Part shown: positions 11,250-22,297 of the stretch, piece after piece
Layout of the letters: every line of letters starts with the position of its first letter
Position numbering within the stretch: the stretch's first letter is position 1
The notes under the pieces: generated by a model
Database searches by the model: none
What the model was told of the DNA's origin: nothing
The model's input: only the letters and a program-made list of their open reading frames with translations
Position numbers and translations under genes: made by a program
From: Gnetum montanum
Taxonomy: Eukaryota > Streptophyta > Gnetopsida > Gnetales > Gnetaceae
Length of the DNA: 64,000 nucleotides
Assembly (NCBI GenBank): GCA_015680685.1
Contig: MNCI01029340.1
Location: 131,700-195,699 of the forward strand
Reading direction: 5' to 3'

Positions 11250-12060
11250 GAAAGCCTTTATGTCTTTCCGGGCTCCCAAGGAACCGTCGAGGCGACCGAT
11301 CTGTACCACGCGATGCGTAAACAACCGCAAAAGGGTGTCACGTTTACGCTTGTGCACGATAGGATACAGAACGCATGCAAGACTACCGTGAAAAAGGAAG
11401 GCAAGTCAACTGGCAGTCAGAGGCTTTATGTCTTGTAGGGTTCCTGAGGAACCGTCAAGGTGACCGGTCTATACCACACGTGATGGGGTACAGAACACAT
11501 GCAAGACTACCGTAAGATGAGCAAGCTAACTAGTGATCAAGAAGGCTTTGCGTCTCGCAGGATCCCCAAGGGACCGTCGAAGCGACTGATTTATACCACG
11601 CAAGATGGGGTACAGAATGCATGCAAGACTACTGTAAGATGAGCAAGCTAACTAGCGATCAAGAAGGCTTTGCGTCTTGTAGGATCCCTGAGGGACTGTT
11701 AAAGCAACCGATCTGTACCACACAAGATGGGGTACAGAATGCATGCAAGACTACCGTAAGATGAGCAAGCTAACTAGCGATCAAGAAGGCTTTGCGTCTC
11801 GCAGGATCCCTGAGGGATCGTCAAAGCAACCGATCTATACAACACGAGCTGGGGTACGGAACGCATGCAAGACAACCATATGATGAGCTAGTTAACTGGC
11901 GATCGAAGGCCTTGTGTTCTGTAGGGCTCCCAAGAAACCGTCAAGGTGACCGATCTGCACTGCACAAAGCGCAAACAACCGCAAAAAGGTGTCACGTTTA
12001 CACTTATGTGTATCAGGGTGCAGAAGGCTCACAGAACTACCATGACATGTGGAAAAGGCA
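11250..12060. repeat. Tandem array of about 120-bp units in element leader
   Basis: Units containing gaaggctttgcgtctcgcagg...gaccgtcgaagcgaccgatc...taccacgc start near 11251, 11419, 11541, 11663, 11785 and 11905 (core spacing 120-122). They lie between the gag start and the LTR candidate, where Tat-type elements often carry tandem repeats. Confidence 0.85.
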
Positions 12061-12091
12061 CCAAAAGGCCCTCCTTCTAGCACTAGAAAAC

Positions 12092-13672
12092 TGTAGCGAC
12101 CGAAAATGTCGGTGACTGGAAAACACCGAGGGGTCGGCGGGCTCGACAGTTTCGACCCCATACCCGTGGGAGGGTTGTGCTGGGTGTGTGTAGATACAGG
12201 GTGCCCTGAACGGTCTAGTCGATCAAACAGGGACTTAATCGGCATCTATATAGCCTTTTGCAACATATAACTTGAAAACGGGAATGAAAATGCGAAGTAA
12301 TGCTTGTAAATGAAGTTGAAAAAAATGCAACAGACGACAATAAGTAGGAAAATAAAATAGAATGCAGTTAGAAAAGTGCACTGCTCCGAAGCTACAAGTT
12401 TGCTCTATTGAGGTGGATACAGTCGGTTGCACAGCGTAACGAAGTGCAGAGATCCCGAGAGTAATCGGGACGTGTAGAGCGAAATAGGTTGTGCGCTTGG
12501 GCGTAGATTTAGGTTCTAATGATGCGGGGTTCTACCAAGGTGGTAGAAGGGGAACAAAACAAAATGCCAACTGAAGAGCCTAACTATTTGGAGTGTCAAA
12601 CAGAAAGCTTACAATGCTCAATGTTACAATGCCAGAGAGAGGAGAAGTTGAAGAATTAAAGAAAATTCAAACCCCTTGAACGTTGTTCGTTGGGGTATTT
12701 ATAGGACCAAGGGCACGCGAAGGGGGCAGTTTGGATGCCACATGCCTTGGGCCCACGTTGACTTGCTCGTGCTGCACGTGCCATGCATGACCGTTGGACT
12801 TACATGACTGTTGTAATGTGAGCGTGCTATGCCGTAACTATGCACCTACCACGCCATAATTGCACCGTCAGCATCTGGAGACGTGTGCCAACGGTCCAAT
12901 TAGGTGAAGTGCATTGATGTCGCACAACCACCTGCATGCCTTGCTATGCTTTGTAGCGTAACATGTTTGGCGTAGCGTAGCACCTTGTTGTGTGTTCCGC
13001 TACATGTGTGTTGCATGCTCGCTACGCTATGCTACGCTACGTAGCGTAGCGTAGCATAGCGACTGGCCTTAGTCGCGAAAACTTTGCTTATTTACAAATT
13101 TCGCTTCCGCGAGACTTGCAAACTTCTTGATTCTACCGTTTGAGTTGCATTCTGTCTCTTCCACAGAATTGCTACACCTCGCTATGCCATGTAGCTCAAC
13201 GTAGCGTAGCAGCAGACATGGTCCGCCACTTCCTGACGGAAAGGGGCATTGTTGAAGGACTTGAGGTTGAGCAAGGGCACTAGTTGTATAGCTGTTGCAT
13301 GCTACGCTACGTCTCGTAATGTAGCGTGGCACTTCGTTCTGCATTCACTTTCTGAAGCTTGCTATGCTACATAGTGGGGCATAGCGTAGTGTAGTAGTCT
13401 TTGTGACTTAGAAAACTTGTCAACCTGTTTCGTGCATTCTGAGTGCTGCTATCAACTCTGCGTGTTGTTTTTGAATAGGGTGTTGGCTCGGCACACTACT
13501 TAGGTGGGCAGGTGGGATGATCTATAGAGCCTATTTTCACCTAAAGTAGAAAATTTGCCGAACTAGCTAGCCTGAAGTCAGAGCGTTCTCCTCCTGCAGA
13601 ACTACCGTGGTGCTGCGCAAATTGCAAAGCCTGCCGAAGCAAGAATGACTTTGAAATTTTTGGGGTGTTTCA
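12092..13672 (-). repeat. Candidate 5' LTR of the minus-strand Tat-like element
   Basis: On the minus strand the segment starts TGAAACACCCC at 13672 and could end ...CGCTACA at 12092. It contains a clear TATA box in the right orientation and leads into the repeat leader and gag. No primer-binding site was recognised, and the partner LTR lies outside the window, so both borders are provisional. It carries clusters of ctacgcta/tagcgtag repeats (12950-13400). If 13672 is correct, atgac at 13673-13677 would be one copy of the target duplication. Confidence 0.45.
12696..12703 (-). promoter_or_regulatory. TATA box of the LTR candidate
   Basis: The minus strand reads TATAAATA within CCTATAAATACCCC, a textbook plant TATA box. 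It points toward the tandem leader and gag of the same element. Confidence 0.65.
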
Positions 13673-14725
13673 ATGACTGCATACTAACCATGTTTTGGGT
13701 CATATGAAAGACTATCTCAAACATAATTCTTGATTCTTAAATAAAAATTTAAATTATTAAAATAGCATTAGAGGGTCATGATGAAACTTAAGAAAGCTCT
13801 TTATGAATAGTAATACAGAAAAATATTTTACCAACGATGTGTCTATTTTTGGTTTCCGTCTCAGTGGGACTGCTCCGTATTCACTAAATGAAAAATCCGA
13901 AATATGTACAGGACGTTAGAGACACTTGCAGAATTTCACAGTAATGATCAATAACTGCATCAGACTGGCGCCAAACTTAGCATTAGAAAAAAATATAACA
14001 GTAACTGCCCATTCACAGTTGCCTTCTCTTTGAACTGCCATGCAAACTGTGGGTAGGAATGGTTAAATTAGCACACAGAAACTCCTTATCCTAGCTTTCG
14101 CCGTGATCCCAGCTGCCATGGCCCTGCACGTCATGACTCAAAATGTTAGTACCAAATATTATAGTGCTAACCGTTCTGTAACCTTGCCTGTCTGTCCTTT
14201 TGTTACTAAAAGTATGTGGTTTTGGTTTTACACTGCCACCCTCGCTGGGAGCGCGTAGACGTGGCCCACATCTCACTTACCTGCCTTGTCATGCTAATGG
14301 CTGGATAACCAATTTTGCCATCTTTGTTGCGGAATGAAGGATGCTATAGTCAACAGAGGCAATCAACGCATGAATGGAAGGAATGCATCCTGGTCCTTTG
14401 CAAACTATACAGAAAATTTCCTCTTGCTGTGTTTTCCTATGAGCGATGGCATTGTAGAACAGCTCAAGGAGCTGGGTAATGAGTTCGTTGCTCAGCGTGC
14501 TGGTAGAACCCGTTCGACGTAAAAGAAGTCCTTTTGCACCTTCTTGCAGCCGCAATGATAGGCCACGAGGAGGATGAGGCGGGCTATAAGGTGGTGCAGC
14601 GCGTGATGAAGGAAGAGCAGTGTAATTGGTCGTTTGGCCTACACGGCTAATGAGTGCCATGGTCAAGCTGGCCATGCTGCAGCTTGACCGAGCCTTGCAA
14701 CCCAGCCACAGCGACATGAGCTACA
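13673..14725 (+). repeat. Direct repeat copy 1 (about 1.05 kb)
   Basis: From tactaaccatgttttggg to aagctggccatgct this matches 22290-23330 almost throughout, with scattered substitutions and small indels. It holds an apparent 5' flank plus the first exon of the pseudogene at 14439. It has no TG...CA ends, so it looks like a segmental duplicate and not an LTR. Confidence 0.85.
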
Positions 14726-15194
14726 AAAAGGTTTCAGCCAAACTGTGCTCTGCACTGATCAATCGAAAGGAACGAGCCTGGTGGAAGGCCAGCGACGATC
14801 TCTCCAAAGACAAAGCATCCTCAGTCTCTGTGAAAACCCCCAATTACAGCGCTGACTCCATCACATGGCTAGTCTCCAAGGACGCACCAGGAGCTTAATT
14901 CTTCGTGCACCTCTGCGCTCTAGATTCTTCCACAACCAAGATCAACAGGGCTTCGGAGCGAAGTTCTGCAAGGTGGCCATCGAAGCCTGCGAGTGGAAGG
15001 GAAAACCCCGGTTCTACCAGGCTTCCACAAGGCGGTCCTACTGGGACGACACGTGTTCACTGTACACGGACACGGACAAGCCCGTGAGGCTGGTGTTTCC
15101 TCGTGAACCTCCAGATGTGAGCGAGCTGTGCCACGCATCACTGGAGGACGTGGTGGAATGGATCCCGAGCACCGCGGACGTTAAGCACGTGTAG
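14439..15194 (+). pseudogene. Unrecognised GC-richer gene relic
   Basis: Starts MSDGIVEQLKELGNEFVAQ, shifts frame near 14510 into KEVLLHLLAAAMIGHEEDEA and QRVMKEEQCNWSFGLHG, then after stops continues KLAMLQLDRALQPSHSDM, LCSALINRKERAWWKASDD. After another shift it ends CKVAIEACEWKGKPRFYQ, RLVFPREPPDVSEL and a stop at 15192. Base composition is higher in GC than its neighbours and protein-like in all three pieces, suggesting a decayed host gene. At least two frameshifts and several stops are present. A truncated paralogue starts at 23093. I do not recognise the family. Confidence 0.5.
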
Positions 15195-17135
15195 TCGACA
15201 GTAGATGCCTTAGAGCTGCTGCATGGACGGCCTGTGAATGGTTGGTTTGTTCATGTGGCAGACGTGCATGCATTGATCGGGTTGCACTGTGAAACTTTCG
15301 AATGTGATAAGACATTGCACCGCTATTACTTCTTGTTGTTAACGTGATCCATACCTTATGGATTTGAAGCATTATTTTTATTATTGTTGTTGTTACGTTT
15401 GCAGAAGTTTGTGTCTGTGTGTGTTTTTGACTTCTTCTACATAAGGTTATACATAATCTAAAACACAGAATAATGTACATCGTCCTGTCAAAAAAAATGT
15501 TTAATGTCAAAAAAAATGTTTAATATTCTTTGTTTACAGCGGTTTGGCTTTCACTTTCGTAGTTTTTGTACAGGTTCTAACGGGAGTCGAAGGGTGATAA
15601 AGTCTCCCCATAGTCAAATGCAAAGGGAGGGATCCTTTCAGCTAGCCAAGAAGGGAAAGTCCCAATAATCCTTTCTCTCATTTACTGAACCAGTCTTAGA
15701 GCTGCTACCGAAAAAGAGTTCGGTGAGGAGCTATGAACAGATGTGGGAGCCAGCCAGAAGATGCAGACTTGTTAAAAGAGGTGTGCTTCCTGGAAGCATG
15801 GGCAGACAACTTTGTACAAGAGGCTATCCTTTAGCCAATTAAATGTGGCACTCTAGATTGAGCTAAGTCTTTGTTGAAATATAATGCCTCTATTTGTATT
15901 TAAAGTTTATGAGTTCTCAATTACTTTAAACTTCCAGTTTCTAAGCTTATTTAATGGATAGTAATTTTATCTAAATTTACCAATTTGAATAGCTTTTGTG
16001 TTTAAATTTTCTTATTATTATCAGCATTATTAAATATAATAATTATTATCTATTAAAACACTATGTTACCCTTACCACCTAAAACTATTGCCAAGTTTTC
16101 AAAGGTGTTGCTACGTGACCAATTTCTATAAATCAACACCCTTTTGGCATTAGAAGGAGGGTTGTTTCTATTTCTTGTTTATGTTTACTATTCCTGAAAC
16201 TTTTGTTTCCCTGTTTCAGTTTCCTTTAACTTTTATTTTCTTATCTCAGTTTTCTATCATTGGTCATTTCCATTTTCCTGTCTCAGTTTCCCATTTTTGT
16301 TCCATTAGCGTTTTTGTTTTCATTTCCTAAGTCACCTATTTGCAGTGTCCATTTCTGTTTTTCAGTTTCACAAAACCTCTGTTTCTCTGTTTCCTAAAAC
16401 CTCTACTTACCAATTACCTTTTCTGTTCTTAAACCTCCGTTTCTCTGTTTCTGTTACCTGTTCCTATTAATAGTAATCTATTTTGGTTTCTGTTTACAGC
16501 CATCTATTTTACAATTTTCAAACCCCCATTTCTATTTCATTTCCTTGAACCTCCATTTTTCTGTTTCAGTTCCTTTGAACTTTTAATTTCCTATTTTAGT
16601 TTTCTGTTTAGATTACTCAGAACCTTTATTATCCATTTCTGTTTCCTATCTTTTTAACAATCATTTATTTTCAGTTACTATTTCTATTTTCTAAAATCTA
16701 GTTTTTCTATTTTATTTTTAATTTCTATTTCTAAAAACTTTTATTTTCCCAGCTCCTCATAAACTTCTATTTTCCAGTTTTAGTTACCTAAATCTTGATT
16801 CACCCATTTCTAATTTTGGTTCCTGTTGAGAAAATCATCAGTTTTACTATCTTGTTTCTATTATATTTCCAGATTCCTAAACCTTAGTTTTTAGTTACTA
16901 GCATATATTTTGGTGGTCTTTACCTTAGTCCAAACTTTACTAAGGCAATTTTCTCATTAATTATATTATTCTATTTTAGATTTACTTTTTTGAAGTTCTG
17001 AATTTACTGTTTTTCTTACAAATTTTGTATATTGCAATTTTAGTTTCTCTTCAAAAAAATATAATATTTAAATATTGTTCTTTTTTCCAATTTTTACAAT
17101 TTATTAGCATTTACATTTCCTAGTATTTTCATTTT
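15195..17135 (+). other. Non-coding stretch with T/C-rich leader
   Basis: No coding signal. A 19-bp unit (tgtcaaaaaaaatgtttaa) is tandemly duplicated at 15486-15523. From about 16140 to 17050 the sequence is strongly pyrimidine-rich, with endless variants of ctgtttcagtttcc. It runs up to the gag start at 17136 and may be the decayed 5' leader of that gypsy relic. No intact LTR or primer-binding site was found. Confidence 0.6.
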
Positions 17136-18560
17136 ATGAGCCAATCTTCCCATAGAGCATCTCAACAAAGATCTCTTGCTCTTGCTCCTAATCGGCCAAC
17201 TACCAATCATTTTATTTTAAAAAGACAAGGAGCTTCATGTTTTCCAAACTCTATCCCAAGAAGGATTTGAACTAGGATGGTAGCCAATCCACCCCCAACT
17301 TCCCTAGTTAGCAATCTCTTTAATTTCAAAAATTATCATAATATTCCAAAACCACCTCAAAATGTTAATTTGTTCTTTGACCCTAAATCTTCTACCTGTA
17401 ATGCACATCAACATGTAGAATGCTTTGAAACTTTACTAGGCATCTTTAACATCAATGAAAATGATATAGCATGTAAAGTCTTTGTGACTACTTTTAGAGG
17501 TAAATCTACACCATGGTTTTTAATGATCCCTAATGCCTCTATTAATTCATAGTTAGACTTTAAAAATAAGTTTCTACTCCAATTTGATCCGTTCACTAGT
17601 CCTGCATTAGCCTCAAAGAATTTTACAAATCTAAGAAAACTACTTGGAGAAAACATTTGTGACTATAATTTAAGATTTCTTCATCAACTAGCTTATGTGC
17701 CAAATGAGATGCATTCATAACCTAATGGTATCCTCAATTTTTACCTCTCCATTATTGATCCATTCTTTATGTATGCCATCGATTCTGATTGCAACATAAT
17801 TGAATTACAAGAAACAATGGCTAAAGCTATTGCCCTAGAGCAAATTACCTTAATGAAGAACATTCAAACTCAATTTGGAATGATCACTATTAGCAATCTT
17901 ATGAAATCTAGTCCCTTCGCATCACAAAATTTTCTTATGAATAATACTATGTTTCAAACCCCTACTTCCCTCCCAATGCCTTAATCTACAAATAATTATT
18001 TTTAAAGTCTAATCTCTTCTTCATTTTTACCATCAAATACTAGTTTGAATGATGAGAAATAAAAAGCTTTAATTTAATCTATTATAAACCCAAATGGAAT
18101 ATCTAATCCTAATGGATCTACTAATCAAACAAATAATCAAATCAACCAAATATTAACTTTTCTTCAAAAACTTTCCAATGAAGTAGTTAAACTAAAGCAA
18201 AATAAAAACAAAGTCCATATATAATTTGAAAAACCAAACACATCAATGAATGATGATTATTGTCGCCTTTATAACACTAGGCAACATTTTGAGAAAACTT
18301 GTCCTCAACTTTTAACATTCTATGGTGATAATGCCCAAAAGCAAAAAAATGAAAAATCTTCAATTATGGTCCTCAACATACCTCATGAAAGAGAAAATGA
18401 AGAAGTCACCTCATGTGAGAGAGTCATGGTAAGTGCTTCCAACCCTCATAATACTTGTTACCATAGACTTAGTGATATTATGAATACTACCCAACAACAA
18501 ACTAGGAATAACTCTTATACTCCTCCCAAAAAAAGAGTTCCTAGTCAAAATAACATAAAC
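17136..18560 (+). pseudogene. AT-rich Ty3/gypsy gag relic
   Basis: In-frame ATG at 17136 (MSQSSHRASQQRSLALAPN), one TGA at about 17266, then the gag core: NYHNIPKPPQNVNLFFDP, HVECFETLLGIFNIN, FRGKSTPWFLMIP, FTSPALASKNFTNLRKL. Downstream is a Gln/Asn-rich segment and a zinc-knuckle remnant YCRLYNTRQHFEKTCP that has lost its second Cys. Composition is far more AT-rich than the Tat-like relic at 8-11 kb. Many stops show decay. Confidence 0.75.
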
Positions 18561-18566
18561 AATTGA

Positions 18567-19200
18567 ATGGGACCATCCCAAGTAAATGTTCAACAACAAC
18601 CAACCTCACCTTCTATACATAGAAGAACTTCACTTCAACATGAAGTCAAAGATGAACATAAAGCTTTCGATCTACTTGAGGATTTGAAAAGAGTTAAAGC
18701 TAACATTTCAATATATGATCTTTTATATTTTAATAAAATGAAAGATATGATCCAAAAGATAGTTCATACATATGAAACCAATAAAGGAAAATATCCAATA
18801 ACTGAAAAACAAGTCCATTTTGCAGAAAGTCTTAATGTTCTATCAATACAAAACTCAAAAAATTCCATGTTGAACAAGAAAGATCAACCACCTTTCTTAA
18901 CAGCTTTGATTATTTTAGAATATAATGTTCATAGTTGCTTAATGGATTCTAGTGCAACTGTTAACACCATGCCATTAGAAATATGTAAAATGTTAGGAGC
19001 ACAAATGCTACCATAAGTAAGAAGTGTGATACAACTTGATGGATCTAACATACCTATGGTAGGATCATTAAAAGGAGTGAAAGTACAACTTAAACAATAC
19101 CCTACCTTCACATGTTATACAGATATTTTAATAGTTGACATGTCACCCACTTATTGTGTACTTCTATCTAGGACTTTTGGAGCCTAGTTTAGGGGCTTCT
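18567..19200 (+). pseudogene. Gypsy protease relic
   Basis: Open from 18567 to 19016, with the active-site region CLMDSSATVNTMPLEIC (the canonical Asp-Ser/Thr-Gly is D-S-S) and, after TAA, LKGVKVQLKQYPTFTCY and YCVLLSRTFGA. The domain order and spacing fit a retroviral-type aspartic protease; the Gly-to-Ser change would impair it. Confidence 0.75.
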
Positions 19201-19321
19201 TTAGATTAGATTTTTCAGAATTATTAATTCCTATTAAAGAAAAAAATCTAAATATGTTGTTATACGAACAAAACCTTTTTATAAACATGTGGTAACAACT
19301 TTTAATCAATAAAATCAATCT

Positions 19322-19996
19322 TTGGAAAAACAAAATACTAATCTTTATATTGGAGTTATTAAACTTGGACTTGAGGAACATGTTATAAATAACCATGTGA
19401 GCAAAATTTCAGAAATAAATCCTTTTGCTTATACACATTCTACTCAACATTATCAAAATTTTAGAAAATGTGAGGAAATTTATGAAGACACTTTACCTTA
19501 TCATCAACATGATGTAAAAACATTTCTTTTTGATGACCCACCACCATTAGGAAAGGAAAAAGATATAAGTCAGATTCTAACCATTAAAACATTAGAAGGT
19601 GAGCCAAATTTTGATTACATATCCATTGAACATGTTCCTAGAGAAGAAAATTATGTTCCTGATGCATTAGCTCAAATGGCCACTACTTTAGATGTCCCTT
19701 TTAAACACAATGCTTAAGATTCTGAAATTATTATTGAAAAGGTTAACACTTATTCTATTCTAGATAATATCTTTTCTTTCCAAATTTTGATGATGATAAT
19801 CATATTCATGAATTTTTATTTTCCAAGAGTGAATTTAGTGATTAGTGTTTTAAAGTTACTCAAATTAACGAAGAAGCTATGTCAAAGGATGTCATATTTT
19901 TCAAATAAAATCTCTCTTGAAATAACAATTAGGGAATCTTTATTTGATGACTTATATACCAAAACCAAAGAAATGTTTAAAAAAAATAATTGGTAA
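19322..19996 (+). pseudogene. Protease-RT spacer with RNase H-tail-like segment
   Basis: The ORF at 19322-19717 ends with ISIEHVPREENYVPDALAQ and MATTLDVPF. This pattern (I-x-H-V/I-P-R-x-x-N-x-x-D-A-L-A) is the C-terminus of gypsy RNase H domains, which should follow RT, yet it lies about 300 bp before RT. A further open piece at 19787-19996 shows nothing recognisable. Either an internal rearrangement or chance similarity in a spacer could explain it. Confidence 0.45.
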
Positions 19997-20397
19997 ATGT
20001 TGCCTAAAATAGAAACAATTCAAATTCAAAAGAAAGAACACTACCATATTAAAATAGGAGCTTACTTACATGCAAATGAAAAACAAAACTTGATTGAATT
20101 TTTACATGAATTTAATGATGTTTTAGCTTGGAGTTATGAGGATCTTAAAACTTTCAATTCTCTAGTGATGACACATATTATACCTCTTAAACCCAAAACC
20201 AAACCATTTAGAGAAAAACTTAGACATGTTAATCCCAAGATTGAAACTTCGATGAAAGAAGAAATTGATAAACTTTTAGAATCTAAAAATATTTATCTTG
20301 CGAGACATTCAAGTTGGATATCAAATTTAGTGCTTGTTAGAGAATAAAGAAGTGAATTACAATTAGGTATTAATTTTCATAACCTTAATCATCAAGA
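19997..20397 (+). pseudogene. N-terminal part of gypsy RT, truncated
   Basis: Shows FNDVLAWSYEDLKTFNSLVM, KPFREKLRHVNPKIETSM, EEIDKLLESKNIYLARHS and, after one TAA, LQLGINFHNLNHQEI, the start of RT up to the block before the first catalytic Asp region. The match stops abruptly near 20397 and is joined to integrase sequence, so palm, RNase H and integrase core are deleted. Confidence 0.8.
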
Positions 20398-20660
20398 AAT
20401 TGTTAAAAGATGGTTTAACAAGAAATATGCAAGTAAAGTCTTTAAAGTAGGAGATCTAGTCCTAAAAAGAGATAGAGTGTCTTGTCAAATAGGTCCTCAA
20501 AATAAGTTTTCTCCTATATGGTCAAGCCCATACCAAAGTCACAGATGTCATTGACCCCAACGTTTACAAAGTTGCTAATTTGCAAGGATACAAATTAAAT
20601 AGATATTTTAATGCATTTCATTTAAAGCATTTCTACTCAAGTGCCCCTCGTGGACACTTG
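20398..20660 (+). pseudogene. Integrase C-terminal remnant
   Basis: VKRWFNKKYASKVFKVGDL, VLKRDRVSCQIGPQNKFSP and, after a one-base shift, YKVANLQGYKLNRYFNAFH. These are the GPY/F-like C-terminal part of gypsy integrase that fixes the end of pol. It is joined directly to RT by a deletion of roughly 3 kb relative to a full element (estimate from family layout). Confidence 0.75.
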
Positions 20661-22042
20661 GTAGATCCTTTTTTGCATGCTTTCATCTCATTTTCATGTA
20701 TTTCATTTGTATACAATTGCATTTGCATATTTTCTTTGCATTTCTATCATTCCCTCATGCATATTAAGTCTACCATCATCTCTTTCTTAGCATATTAGTT
20801 TCAATTTGATCTATTTGTGCTTTTTAATATGATTTTAATAATCATTATGATCATTTGAGTTACCAGGCATTGGATCATCATAACACCTTTTGAAAGTAAT
20901 ACAAGTATTATGTTCTCTATATATTATTCATGTTATATCATATTACTATTATATAAAACCTCCTTTATATAACATGTTTCAATAAGTCTATGAGCCTTCC
21001 CAATCTATTTCAAGGTATTGGTTTTATTAGTGATGTTGGATTATGGAGGATGGAATTTATGCTAACTTATCATGTTATTATCATGGTCATGTAGATATAG
21101 GACATATGAGGCTAGAGAATAGTTAGCCACAATCAATAGGTGACCTTAAAAGATTCCATTTTCTCTCTCATAAGGCCTAGCCCTCATGTGTGATGATCCA
21201 TGACTATCCTATGAGCAACAGGGTGAAATGTATTCCTCTCAACTTGAGAACCCTTAGTCACCTAGGAGACCTGCTATGTTGTCATCTAACTTATAATTAA
21301 AAGGGCACATGCATGAGGGTTAAATTACACCATGGGCAAAGTTTTCGAAAGGATCAGGTTCTTTGGTAGTGCAGCTAATTGCCAAGACTCGTGTTGGAAT
21401 CCCTACCTTAAGAATGAAGTGCACCATAAGCAAAGTTTCCTCAAAAACAAAATAAGAACCATGTTCATTGGCAATGTAATAAGTTCTTAAGTGTGATGGG
21501 ATCTGGCAGTGATCCTCATCCTAGCCTTTATTCCCTTTTCAACCTGTTTCCCCAAAATTTAAAATAAAAAAGAAAAAAAAATATTCTCCTACCTTTTCCT
21601 AATTTTCCTCAATTCATCTCATTTTCTCTTACCCTTTTTCACCATCCCCTTTCTATTTTCATAAAAAAAAAACCTAAGATAAAATTTGAAAGTTGTGGTT
21701 GTCCATGTTCTAACAAAAAAGCATGTCCTCTTTATAAAGTTTAGTATNNNNNNNNNNNNNNNNNNNNNATATATATATAGTCAAATTTATGATTTATAAA
21801 GTTTATAGACTATTAATTAAATAAGGTGGTGTGAAATAGGGTGGCCCATGTTTAATGCTCTTTTGATTATATGATTATTTTAGTCATATTTAAAACATTA
21901 TAGTTTACTTGCAAGTTTCAATTTGTCATTATTTTGTGATCTTTTGGATTCTGTGTATTTTACATATTCTTGCATCTTTTTTGATTTTTTATGGTTTTTG
22001 ATATCCTTGCACTTCCATGCAACTCAAAGTTTGGGGGCTAAA
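20661..22042 (+). other. 3' spacer of the gypsy relic with an N gap
   Basis: Non-coding, AT-rich. It contains poly(A/T)-rich runs, a 21-base N gap at 21748-21768 followed by atatatata, and at its end the purine run aaagtttggggg (22025-22037), a good polypurine tract just ahead of the LTR remnant. Confidence 0.6.
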
Positions 22043-22297
22043 TGTTGATGCCAACTCTTCCATGCTAAGCAAAGGCCATGACCAATAAGTTTTAATCCCA
22101 TGAAAATTAATATCCTATGGGTTTTCTAACCATGCAAATTATTTGTGATGGTTTTTATAGCAACTAGAGATCATTGTATAGGGGATAGTGTTTATGTTCA
22201 TAAAAGTTAGTAAATCCCTTAAGGGACTTAAATAGCCAAACCAAATGAAAGAGACAAGAAATATTTCTAATGAAGTTTAGGTCTATGACAATATACT
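22043..22297 (+). repeat. LTR remnant of the gypsy relic
   Basis: Begins tgttgatgcc directly after the polypurine tract and ends ...tctatgaca, adjoining the direct repeat. At 255 bp it is either a short LTR or truncated. No 5' partner was found. Confidence 0.45.

Noticed and set aside
11250-12060. Regular repeats as a CRISPR-like array
   Set aside because: Units of about 120 bp are homologous along their whole length, without unique spacers, in a plant retroelement leader.
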